Assembly (NCBI RefSeq): GCF_004135205.1
Contig: NZ_CP035490.1
Location: 2,931,501-2,995,500, forward strand
Length of the DNA: 64,000 nucleotides
Reading direction: 5' to 3'
Source of the DNA: Hahella sp. KA22
GTDB lineage: Bacteria > Pseudomonadota > Gammaproteobacteria > Pseudomonadales > Oleiphilaceae
Position numbers and translations under genes: made by a program. The notes beneath the pieces were generated by a model. It saw only the letters and a program-made list of their open reading frames with translations. It ran no database searches and was not told where the DNA came from. Positions 28,041 to 35,731 of this stretch are shown here, in pieces (the first letter of the stretch is position 1; every line of letters starts with the position of its first letter).

Positions 28041-30470
28041 ATGAAAACAATATATGCTTACCTGACATACCCCGTGCTTATATGTGGGGGGGTAGTGGCT
28101 GATACGGCCTTTTCCGCGGATATCACCTCAAATGTATCAACAGAGCAAATTGTGAATGCTCTAGGTATACCAGCAAGCCAGGTTATTTCTATTTCGACCA
28201 ATGGGACAGAGGGCACTGCAATTGGGGTGGCGGATACTTCAATATTGGGGATTATTGAAGACCCTAAATCTGGTAATAATCTAAATTTATTGCTTAGTAA
28301 TAGTTACCCAACTGAGGGACGCACATTTTTGGTTATTTCTACGGGGTGGGCGGAGAGTGCAGGCAACGCAAACGATAGCGGAAAATTGTCCGGTTCTCTT
28401 GGGGGGTTAAACACGCCAGGAGAGAACGGAGGGGAGGATATGGCCCAGATTGAGATGGTCCTAAAGGCCCCAAATGAAGCGAGATGCGCAAGCTTTGACT
28501 TTTCTTTTTTTTCTGATGAGTACAATGAGTTTATAGGCTCAAACTATAATGACACTTTTCTAATAGAAAAGGATGCATCACAATTTAGTATCAATATTGT
28601 TGGTGGTGTCTATAGTGTTTCTGCACCTAATAATTTTGCCTTTGACACATCTGGGCAAGTTATATCAGTTAACTCCGCATTTGATACTGTTTGTAGCACA
28701 TCGGCTAGTACCCCTGACAACTGTTCCACCGGAACCACCTACGACAATGCAACAATAAAACTACGAGCCTCTACACCCGTTACAGGCGGCGAAGAAGTTC
28801 GTTTCATTATCAGCATTATGGACCTAGGGGACTCATTGTTTGACTCCACAGCATTTATTGATAAATTCCTGTGGAGGAAGGAAGACTGTGCTAGTGGCGC
28901 ACAACAAATTGATGATGCAGACAGCGATGGCCTCCTTGATGAGTGGGAGCTAAATGGCGTTACAGTTGCTCTGCCTGGTGGTGGGTCTGAGTTTGTCGAT
29001 CTACCGGCAATGGGGGCAGACCCTAATGTTAAAGATCTATTTATTGAACTGGATTGGATGAAAGAAGTAGGGTTTATTAATTACCAGCCTCAATCAGAGG
29101 TTTTGGCGAAGGTGATTGCGGCCTATAAAGAAATTGGTGTGAATGTTCATATAGACGCAGGCCCTGCTTCAATTATGGACCCCAATACAAACCGAACTTG
29201 GGAAGCCGCTGGTATAACCTCGAAAAGCAACAGCATTCCATTAGTGAGTGTATTAGGGGACAGATCTGGTGACTCATATGTGTGGACTGCTTTTGATGAA
29301 ATAAAGTCGGGAAATTTTTCGACAGCGCGTAGAAACATTTTTCATTATGGAGTTATTGGTCATCGCTCGCCTTTTGACGGGATCTCGGCAATTTCAAGAA
29401 GCTTAAATTCTAGTGATTTTTTCATTCCCTTAGGAGACTTTCTGGGAACAATAAATGAGCAGGCAGGAAGCATCCTTAAAGCTACTGGGCAAAATTTAGC
29501 TCTCAGAGAAGGAGGGAGGGATAATGAAAAGTATAAGCCCCACTACCTTAGCATAATGAATCCGCTCTACTCTCTAGATGGCGTTATATTGGATGGTGTA
29601 GATGGTCATATGAGCTTTTCTAATATCTCTATGTTACCTCTTGATGAGTCAAAAATCGCAGAAACTACAGGTCTTCCTAATGCTGACGGTCTCGATGACT
29701 TTGATAAGATAATTGGCGTCAAACGTTTTTGCGGTGAAGAGATTGTTATAACTGAAGATGCTAGTACTTCCATTGATTGGAATTGCAATGAGAGCCTGGA
29801 AGAGGTCACTAGCGCGGATATTAACGGTTCGGCAGCGGCGACAGACGTATTAGGGTCATACTCAGATCTTGAGGCTATGCGCTTTGCAGGTGGATTAATA
29901 GGAGAGTCTAATAGCATTATTGAATTGCCTCGGGAGACTTTGGTCGCTGAATTTTCTCAAGGCTCTCCTATTTCATCACTGATTCCGAGCCTGTATGAAG
30001 TCAGCGTCATAATGCAAAGCTCAAAAGGGATTTCTGGCGGCTACTCCCAAAAGGCGCTGATACGAAATAGAGGAACAAAGGATGAAACTTTCTCGTTGGT
30101 GGCGACAAGTGAATTGGGGTGGGCTGACTTTAGCGCTCTGCCTGCAAGTTATACGATCGCTGCCGGAGAACGGGTTGAATTCGAGTTCCCTGTTACGATT
30201 CCTTTTGAGACAACACAAACAGATATAATTAAGCTTGTAGTTGCTAGTAATACTCATAGCTCAATTAATGATATCGCAACTGTTGAAGTATCTTCAGAGG
30301 CCGCTACTGCAAGTGCTGGAGCAGGATTCTTAACAATCCTGTACGAAGATGGTAATCCATTTAAAGCATCTGGTGGTGCTTCAGATAAAATATTTTTCGC
30401 TATCCTTATGTTAACGATCGTTGGACGACTGGCTGGCGCAAATTCTAGAAAGAAAATTTGGAGGAAGTAA
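28041..30470 (+). CDS. large secreted protein: choice-of-anchor L domain plus degenerate metalloprotease-like domain
   Basis: 809 aa. Signal peptide ~1-26. Residues ~30-285 resemble a choice-of-anchor L domain (DFSFFSDEYNEFIGSNYNDTF at about 153-173). A short Ca-binding-like segment (DADSDGLLDEWELNG, about 292) leads into KDLFIELDWM and a region related to secreted zinc proteases whose core reads HELGHNLGLRHGG. Here the aligned stretch is LKATGQNLALREGG (about 479-492), so the metal-binding and catalytic residues are all replaced while NEQAGS and KPHYLSIMN around them remain. The C-terminus has Gly-Gly, a hydrophobic helix and a basic tail (about 777-809), like a sorting/anchor signal. The following barrel gene starts 5 nt later. 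Confidence 0.7.
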   Translation: MKTIYAYLTYPVLICGGVVADTAFSADITSNVSTEQIVNALGIPASQVISISTNGTEGTAIGVADTSILGIIEDPKSGNNLNLLLSNSYPTEGRTFLVISTGWAESAGNANDSGKLSGSLGGLNTPGENGGEDMAQIEMVLKAPNEARCASFDFSFFSDEYNEFIGSNYNDTFLIEKDASQFSINIVGGVYSVSAPNNFAFDTSGQVISVNSAFDTVCSTSASTPDNCSTGTTYDNATIKLRASTPVTGGEEVRFIISIMDLGDSLFDSTAFIDKFLWRKEDCASGAQQIDDADSDGLLDEWELNGVTVALPGGGSEFVDLPAMGADPNVKDLFIELDWMKEVGFINYQPQSEVLAKVIAAYKEIGVNVHIDAGPASIMDPNTNRTWEAAGITSKSNSIPLVSVLGDRSGDSYVWTAFDEIKSGNFSTARRNIFHYGVIGHRSPFDGISAISRSLNSSDFFIPLGDFLGTINEQAGSILKATGQNLALREGGRDNEKYKPHYLSIMNPLYSLDGVILDGVDGHMSFSNISMLPLDESKIAETTGLPNADGLDDFDKIIGVKRFCGEEIVITEDASTSIDWNCNESLEEVTSADINGSAAATDVLGSYSDLEAMRFAGGLIGESNSIIELPRETLVAEFSQGSPISSLIPSLYEVSVIMQSSKGISGGYSQKALIRNRGTKDETFSLVATSELGWADFSALPASYTIAAGERVEFEFPVTIPFETTQTDIIKLVVASNTHSSINDIATVEVSSEAATASAGAGFLTILYEDGNPFKASGGASDKIFFAILMLTIVGRLAGANSRKKIWRK

Positions 30471-30474
30471 TATT

Positions 30475-31023
30475 ATGAGCCGGATGCACTATGCGTCACT
30501 GGGATGTCTTTTATTAACTGCGTCATTTAATGCGCATGCCGACTTTTATGTGAGTGGTGTAATCTCCTATGCGGACTTGGCCACAAAGGATTATGATGTT
30601 CCTGATGGTGGTGAATATGATAGTTCGGTGGCCGGCTATGGCGCTGTTGGGTATTTGACTGACGATATATTGTTTGAAGCAGGATATTTGTTTATAGATG
30701 ACTTTGAATTCCAGTCTGATGCTTTGCCAAATACGTCTTTCTCTATTTCTGGGCCGCATGCAGCCATAGGGGCGCAAAGATACCTGACTGACTCCCTTGC
30801 TCTTGAGTTTAGAGTGGGGGCATGGTTTTGGGAGGCTGATGGTGTATATAATAATATAGATGTTGGAGGGTTGGATCATGATGTATCCGCTACATTTATG
30901 GCGGATTTACGCTGGTCTTTAAGTAATAATATACATCTCTATACTGAGTACACTCACATACTTGATGGCCTGGAAGGAAGCTCCATAAATATGCTGGGCG
31001 CCGGCCTGAGATTTACATTCTGA
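30475..31023 (+). CDS. small outer-membrane beta-barrel protein
   Basis: About 182 aa. Signal peptide 1-22 (LGCLLLTASFNAHA). The mature part has alternating aromatic/polar strands (FYVSGVISYADL, AAIGAQRYLTDSLALEFRVGAWFW, ADLRWSLSNNIHLYTEYTH) and ends in GAGLRFTF; a terminal Phe is the BAM recognition feature. It resembles OmpA/OmpW-type 8-strand barrels. GGAGG precedes the ATG at 30475, which is preferred over the in-frame start at 30421. It follows the secreted protein by 4 nt, so they are an operon and may work together. Confidence 0.82.
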   Translation: MSRMHYASLGCLLLTASFNAHADFYVSGVISYADLATKDYDVPDGGEYDSSVAGYGAVGYLTDDILFEAGYLFIDDFEFQSDALPNTSFSISGPHAAIGAQRYLTDSLALEFRVGAWFWEADGVYNNIDVGGLDHDVSATFMADLRWSLSNNIHLYTEYTHILDGLEGSSINMLGAGLRFTF

Positions 31024-31035
31024 TATGAGTTGACC

Positions 31036-31071
31036 GTAGCCAACTACTCCTCATACTAAGTAGTTGGTTAC
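31036..31071 (+). terminator. strong hairpin after the beta-barrel gene
   Basis: A 13-bp stem (GTAGCCAACTACT with AGTAGTTGGTTAC, one G-U) with a 10-nt loop begins 12 nt past the stop. It lacks a clean T-run, so it may be a transcript-end stabiliser rather than a strong terminator. Confidence 0.55.
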
Positions 31072-31644
31072 TCTATCGACGCTTCGTGTTTTGAAACGTA
31101 TATCCGATCCATAGTCGGTCATTAATTCTGCTTGGCGCATCTTTGTTCTTTGGGCCGTTCACGCTAACTTTTTTATATATTAATCGCTTGTAAATTAAAT
31201 CCCAACAACTCAATATCATCTGGAATTTGCCGTCATCTCTGCGTGACCCAATCAAAGTGAAGTGACCGCCACTGCGAGCTCTTTACTGTGTTGTCGAGTG
31301 TAGATACAGGTGGAGGCTATTCTAATGAAAACAGCTGTTAGCGCTGTGTCTGTTACGTCGGTAGCACCAGGAAACGTGGGTGAAGCGTTGGGCGAACTTA
31401 GCGCTATGATGTAGCTGAAAAGTAATTGATTGACAGTTTAGATGTACGCAGGTAAGTGTATAACAAGCGCAATTAGATCGTGAAACTGCTTTGACGTTTA
31501 AAGGGCTCCAGAAGGGTCTTCTCCTGATATGATAACTTTGGTGTTGTGTTTAATTCCGCGTTAATCGCTGGAAGGCTTTTCAGTATGAACAAGCCCAAAT
31601 GAGCCGTTGTTTAATAAAGTCTCAAGTTCAATCTTAGGAGTAGT
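31072..31644 (+). other. 570-bp stretch without a recognised gene
   Basis: Apart from the short frame at 31325-31414 I see no gene. The longest alternatives on either strand lack ribosome sites and family features. AGGAG just before 31645 belongs to the next gene. Confidence 0.5.
31325..31414 (+). CDS. possible 29-aa small protein
   Basis: ATG at 31325 is preceded by GTGGAGG about 7 nt upstream, a strong ribosome site. The peptide is MKTAVSAVSVTSVAPGNV… ending …GELSAMM at a TAG. No family is recognised. It stands alone in a 570-bp gap, so the good ribosome site is the only support; it could be the start of a decayed gene. Confidence 0.3.
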   Translation: MKTAVSAVSVTSVAPGNVGEALGELSAMM

Positions 31645-32160
31645 ATGTACGATCAATCCGTTATCGTCTTTGAACGCTATTTGCGGCGCTTGTCCGCCAT
31701 GATAAATCGCCTGGAGGCGTTTGCCGATATCGCATCCAGGCAGGAAGCGATACTACGTACAAGTCTTACTCCGGGTATGTTCCCTCTTGTACAGCAGGTG
31801 CGCACGGCAATCGGTTTTTCTCTGCGTACCTGCTATCCGTTGGCCGGGCTGGAGATACCGGAAACAGAGTCTCGTGAAGACACGGTCGTAGATCTGCGCC
31901 GTCAAATTCAAGAAGCAGAGGGTTATTTGCAGGCCTTGCCAGCGCATAGCTTTACACAGGTGGCAGAACGGGAAATTGTGACGACAGCCGGGTTCAAAGA
32001 GTTGCGATTGGATGGCCAAACGTTTCTTACCCAGTATGCATTGCCGAACTTTTTCTTTCATCTCAGCATGGTCTACGCCATTTTGCGACATTGTGGGGTT
32101 CCGGTCGGGAAGGGGGACTTCGATGGTTTTCATGAGTATCCTTCGGGATTTGCATTTTGA
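31645..32160 (+). CDS. DUF1993 family (DinB-like) protein
   Basis: 171 aa, cytoplasmic, mostly helical. The C-terminal PNFFFHLSMVYAILRHCGVPVGKGDFDGF is the family hallmark; the N-terminal RYLRRLSAMINRLEAFAD and SLTPGMFPLVQQV fit too. The fold is a DinB-like four-helix bundle; the function is unknown. AGGAG stands 7 nt before the ATG. Confidence 0.82.
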   Translation: MYDQSVIVFERYLRRLSAMINRLEAFADIASRQEAILRTSLTPGMFPLVQQVRTAIGFSLRTCYPLAGLEIPETESREDTVVDLRRQIQEAEGYLQALPAHSFTQVAEREIVTTAGFKELRLDGQTFLTQYALPNFFFHLSMVYAILRHCGVPVGKGDFDGFHEYPSGFAF

Positions 32161-32287
32161 GCTCCTATGAACATCGACCTTTGCGTTTCGGTTGCTTTCG
32201 ACCGGAAAGAGGTGATCTATACTGAGGTGGCTTAATCGCCTGTTGCGCTCGGTGCGCAAACTAAAATCAATATGAGGAGAGTGATCC

Positions 32288-32872
32288 ATGGAAAAGTTGT
32301 CCGGCGAACCTGAAAAGGGGAGTAAGGCTGACCGTATTGAAGAGCAGTATTCGTTCAAGTCCCGTTTTGTGTTTATTTTCGGCGAGATTAATCATGAAAT
32401 GGCGCAAGCGACCTGTCAGCGCTTGATAGCCTTGGCCGAAGATTCGGAAGACCCTATCAGAGTGCTGATATCTTCTCCCGGCGGGCATGTGGAGTCGGGA
32501 GACGCTATTCACGACATTATTCGATTTATCCGTGCGCCGGTAATTACGGTAGGCGCAGGATGGGTCGCCAGTGCGGGTACGCATATCTATTTGGCGGCGG
32601 AAAAAGAGCGTCGTGTTTGTTTGCCCAATACACGCTTTATGATTCATCAGCCTGGCGGCGGCGCTGGCGGTCCAGCTTCGGATATCGCTATTCAGGCGAA
32701 AGAAATCTTGAGAGCCCGTGAGCGTATCGCCCATGTTGTCGCCAGGCAGACGGGTAAACCGTTTGAGAAAGTATTGGTGGATATAGAAAGGGATTTCTGG
32801 ATGAGTCCAGAAGAGGCGATGGATTACGGTATTGTCTCCCGTATAGTCGAGTCCTACAAAGATCTTCAGTAG
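32288..32872 (+). CDS. second, ClpP-like serine protease
   Basis: 194 aa. ClpP fold with a complete triad: Ser in GWVASAGTH (about S95), His in RFMIHQPGG (about H120), Asp in ERDFWMSPEEA (about D169). The serine motif differs from the canonical GQAASMG, as in secondary ClpP proteins such as Pseudomonas ClpP2. It is not next to clpX or clpA, so it is an orphan. GAGGAG precedes the ATG. Partner ATPase unknown; ClpA at 9.4 kb is a candidate but not linked. Confidence 0.85.
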   Translation: MEKLSGEPEKGSKADRIEEQYSFKSRFVFIFGEINHEMAQATCQRLIALAEDSEDPIRVLISSPGGHVESGDAIHDIIRFIRAPVITVGAGWVASAGTHIYLAAEKERRVCLPNTRFMIHQPGGGAGGPASDIAIQAKEILRARERIAHVVARQTGKPFEKVLVDIERDFWMSPEEAMDYGIVSRIVESYKDLQ

Positions 32873-32892
32873 GTTTTATACTCTCTCCTGCT

Positions 32893-32920
32893 TCATGAGC
32901 GCCATTTAAAGCGCTCATGA
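32893..32920 (+). terminator. hairpin after the clpP-like gene
   Basis: A perfect 10-bp inverted repeat (TCATGAGCGC / GCGCTCATGA) with an 8-nt loop begins 20 nt after the stop. The tract after it is T-rich but broken, so termination is likely but not certain. Confidence 0.6.
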
Positions 32921-33357
32921 TCTATTTATAACGATATATATAACCGACGTTGTCGAATATATACTTCTGGAGCGAAAGATAGATAACATTCCGTCTCTAT
33001 TTTTGCTTCAGCCTTCTGATAATAAAGAGATTTTTTGGGTCATTTGGCTCTAGAGCATAGAAAAAAACATCAGCCTCGTCACTATCCTATTCAGCCGATA
33101 AAACTGAAACTTGCAACATTCTTCTCAAAAATATTAAAAAAATTAAATCATTGAGAAACTTTTTGGAAAACATGTTGTATTCTCAAATGACCGGCGGACC
33201 TCTCATGCATATAAAGTCGTTATCAAAATCCAGTGCGTTCTCCGGCAGTAACCCCTGATGGGGGCTATTCGCTCTTTTCCATTTATCCAGCGTCCGTAGT
33301 AGAGGGAATAGACCTGTATCAGGGTTCTATCAATAAGGAACTAATAAGGAATTCAGT
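32921..33357 (+). promoter_or_regulatory. AT-rich region before the secreted-protein gene at 33358
   Basis: About 440 bp without a gene. The motif TTCTCAAA occurs at 33122 and 33180, and its complement-like TTGAGAA at 33151, giving a widely spaced inverted repeat around 33151-33186 that could be an operator. A short C/G hairpin (CCCC TGAT GGGG, about 33250-33261) follows. AAGGA is the ribosome site of the gene at 33358. Confidence 0.35.
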
Positions 33358-34527
33358 ATGAGGAAAAATACTGCTTTGGGATTCGTAACTTTGTTGGCGT
33401 GCAGTTTTATGTCCAATATAACGGCGGCTGAAACGGTCACCATTAATAACTCGCCATCAAATGTTCCTGCTATTCACTCTAAGTTCGTCCCGCCTGGATT
33501 TATCAAACTCGCCAATGAAAAACGTATGATGGCCAGCGCCGCCGCCCGGGAAATTCATCCAGCGGATCTTGTACGGCAATTAAAGGAAAATAACGGCAGC
33601 GTTTCTGTAGCCAATGTACTGAAAGATGTAAAAGGTTTATCCAGTTCCTTTATCAATCAGGCGCAAAGCGCAGAAAGAAGCGTCCTGAACAAGAAAGGCA
33701 TACGTACAAAAGGGGAAACATTACTTGAGTTGCGTATAGCCGCTCCGCAGATGATGTCGCAGTTACAGGAGGGCGTGGAGCCACTCTATGCCTATGAACC
33801 GGATGGAGACGAATCTTCCTGGCAATATATTGAAGCCTATGACAGCAATGGCGGTTTGCACTTGCTGGATGTCTGGAATATGCCGGAGCAGCCGGTCGTT
33901 GTTGTCGACATCAATGCGAAAAAGGATATGCAGCTTGGCCTGGCGCAAATGCGTGAGGTTTTTTCTCGCTCCGCGTCTAAATCCATTCAGATAAACAAAG
34001 CTCAGTCGGATAGCATCGACGTGACCATACTGGATAGCATTCGCCTGGAAGATGACGAGGAGCCATGGATCTCCGGCGATGCCGAGGTATACGCGATTGT
34101 GACAGGCGTTGATCCCAGCAGAGATGAGCCGGCGCTGGACATTGTGGACATGCCTTATCTCGATGAAGACGGAAAAACCTATTACCCCAACCAAGTTGTC
34201 GTTTATTGGGATAGATATCGTTGGGGCGCAGCGAATATCATTTTGATGGAGCATGACGATAACACCAACTATCAAACGTTGGCGCAAAAACTTCTGACTA
34301 CCGCCGCTGAAGTGCTGTCGGCGCTGGGGCAGCCGGAGATTGGCGCATTAGTGGCCTTAGGCAGTGGAATTGTTGAGCTGATGCCTGAGCATTGGTTCAG
34401 CAATGACGACGACTATCTGGACTCTTTCTATACATTAGAAAAGAGTATGCACTATGGAAATCACATGGGCGTATCGGGTAATGCGATGACTACCATGAAG
34501 CCTTACACTCTAAATGGAATTAAATAA
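33358..34527 (+). CDS. secreted protein of unknown function (DUF3103-like)
   Basis: 389 aa. Signal peptide ~1-24 (LVTLLACSFMSNITAA-type). The mature protein is acidic and hydrophilic, with no catalytic motif I recognise. Features such as the mid-region EPLYAYEPDGDESSW, VDINAKKDMQLGL and the later YPNQVVVYWDRYRWGAANIILMEHDDN resemble secreted Vibrio/Shewanella-type DUF3103 proteins, but this match is from memory and is not firm. It is monocistronic: long leader, terminator right after. Confidence 0.6.
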   Translation: MRKNTALGFVTLLACSFMSNITAAETVTINNSPSNVPAIHSKFVPPGFIKLANEKRMMASAAAREIHPADLVRQLKENNGSVSVANVLKDVKGLSSSFINQAQSAERSVLNKKGIRTKGETLLELRIAAPQMMSQLQEGVEPLYAYEPDGDESSWQYIEAYDSNGGLHLLDVWNMPEQPVVVVDINAKKDMQLGLAQMREVFSRSASKSIQINKAQSDSIDVTILDSIRLEDDEEPWISGDAEVYAIVTGVDPSRDEPALDIVDMPYLDEDGKTYYPNQVVVYWDRYRWGAANIILMEHDDNTNYQTLAQKLLTTAAEVLSALGQPEIGALVALGSGIVELMPEHWFSNDDDYLDSFYTLEKSMHYGNHMGVSGNAMTTMKPYTLNGIK

Positions 34528-34540
34528 CGGTAAATAAACA

Positions 34541-34560
34541 GGCGGGCAGATACGCCCGCC
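34541..34560. terminator. GC-rich hairpin downstream of the secreted-protein gene
   Basis: GGCGGGC and GCCCGCC form a perfect 7-bp stem with a 6-nt loop, 13 nt past the stop at 34527. A second, longer hairpin follows at 34567. Confidence 0.5.
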
Positions 34561-34566
34561 AAATAA

Positions 34567-34612
34567 AAAGGCCCGCTCCAGGATCAGTTATAACTGTCGT
34601 GGAGGGGCCTTT
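34567..34612. terminator. bidirectional terminator between convergent genes
   Basis: AAAGGCC…CTCCA pairs with TGGAG…GGCCTTT, a stem of ~12 bp around a 19-nt loop. It lies between the gene ending at 34527 and the convergent comEA-like gene ending at 34627. Confidence 0.65.
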
Positions 34613-34626
34613 CTAATGCCTCAATA

Positions 34627-34932
34627 TTATTCCAGCACAATCAAGCTACGATTTTTCTCTACGGTTTTCTCACCAATACCTTTAACCAGCGCCAACTCGG
34701 AAATATCTTTGAAGGGGCCGTTGGTGGTGCGAAACTCTATAATAGCTTCGGCCTTTTTAAGGCCAACGCCATTGAGTGCTTTTGCTAATGCTTCGGCGTC
34801 CGCCGTATTAATATTCACCACATTCTGTTGCGCGGCCGGCTGCGTTTGCTGTGGCGCGACGTCCGTAGCGAATGAAACATTAGCGAAGGCGAGAGTAAAA
34901 GCGAAGAAAATAACGGATAGCAGTTTTTGCAT
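34627..34932 (-). CDS. ComEA-like helix-hairpin-helix protein
   Basis: 101 aa. A signal peptide (~1-22) then a Pro/Gln linker (APQQTQPAAQQ) and one HhH DNA-binding domain (NINTADAEALAKALNGVGLKKAEAIIEFR…GPFKDISELALVKGIG). These small secreted ComEA proteins bind incoming DNA in the periplasm during natural transformation in Gram-negatives. No other competence gene is near. It is divergent from the mvaT-like gene with a 225-bp gap. Confidence 0.9.
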   Translation of the reverse strand: MQKLLSVIFFAFTLAFANVSFATDVAPQQTQPAAQQNVVNINTADAEALAKALNGVGLKKAEAIIEFRTTNGPFKDISELALVKGIGEKTVEKNRSLIVLE

Positions 34933-35157
34933 GTGAAATCACTCCATTGAAGTATTTGATTTAATATCCACCGATCCCGGTGGTGGCGCTATTATGCTCA
35001 ATATGCTTAAAAAAGCTGTACGCTTTATTCTGAATTTTTCGTAAGAAATAACGTACGACTGTAAGAAATGCTCCATATACCTCTTGATATTTATTTATTT
35101 TTAATTACATTGTTATGTGATGATTGTAAACCCGATCGAATAACCCCGGAGCTATAA

Positions 35158-35505
35158 ATGAATAAACTATCTGCTTATATTGAAGCAAAAGCCGCCTACG
35201 AAAATCTCAAGAAGAAGATCGAAGCATTGGAGAGCGATGAGAGCGTTAAGAAAACGTTAGAGTTTCAAAAGAAACTACAGGACTTAATGGATAAGTACGG
35301 TGTATCCAAAGAAGAAGTCGTTCGTATGTGGAATAAAGACGAGAAACCCAGTGCAACTGATAAACGTCGTGGCGTTCGTCCTTTGAAAGTATACAAAAAC
35401 CCTCATACTGGCGAAGTGGTTAAAACCCGTGGCGGTAACCATAAAGTGCTGAACGAATGGCGCGGTAAGTACGGTAAAGAAACCGTCGACAGCTGGATCA
35501 GCTAA
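35158..35505 (+). CDS. MvaT/MvaU-type xenogeneic silencer
   Basis: 115 aa. Residues 1-55 are a coiled-coil oligomerisation region (EAKAAYENLKKKIEALE…KTLEFQKKLQDLMDKYG). The C-terminal domain has KVYKNPHTGEVVKTRGGNHKVLNEW, with the RGGNHK AT-pincer loop at 91-96, very close to Pseudomonas MvaT (KGGNHKTLKEW). MvaT proteins coat AT-rich DNA and silence horizontally acquired genes. It stands immediately before the polysaccharide locus and after the AT-rich island. GGAG precedes the ATG; a hairpin follows. Confidence 0.93.
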   Translation: MNKLSAYIEAKAAYENLKKKIEALESDESVKKTLEFQKKLQDLMDKYGVSKEEVVRMWNKDEKPSATDKRRGVRPLKVYKNPHTGEVVKTRGGNHKVLNEWRGKYGKETVDSWIS

Positions 35506-35513
35506 GTTTTTTG

Positions 35514-35546
35514 GCGCTACCTGCAGTGCTTTTTGGCAGGTGGCGC
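35514..35546 (+). terminator. hairpin terminator after the mvaT-like gene
   Basis: GCGCTACCTGC pairs with GCAGGTGGCGC (11 bp, one G-U) around an 11-nt loop, starting 8 nt after the stop. Confidence 0.6.
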
Positions 35547-35616
35547 GCACCAAAATCAGTCACCTAATGTATTGATTTGGTTAAATAATGCGCAAAAATT
35601 AATTTTCCCCGCTTCC

Positions 35617-35645
35617 TACACATTCCAAAACATCTCTCCTATAAT
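35617..35645 (+). promoter_or_regulatory. candidate sigma-70 promoter of the polysaccharide operon
   Basis: TACACA (35617-35622), a 17-nt spacer, then a perfect TATAAT (35640-35645). A second TATAAT lies at 35669-35674 without a good -35. The start of wzi is 87 nt downstream. The surrounding DNA is AT-rich, as expected for an MvaT-silenced promoter. Confidence 0.5.
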
Positions 35646-35731
35646 CCTTTTAAATAGCTGTATCTAATTATAATAACGCCAGCTCTCCTAATCAGAGTGG
35701 TATCAGACAACTACAATAATCGGTAATAAGG

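Noticed and set aside
31753-32734. Minus-strand frames of 155 and 201 codons opposite the DUF1993 and clpP-like genes
   Set aside because: Antisense shadows; the plus-strand genes have clear families and ribosome sites.
35560-35731. A second ops/JUMPstart site before wzi
   Set aside because: No GGCGGTAG core occurs there; the only exact ops in the locus that I found is at 40788.
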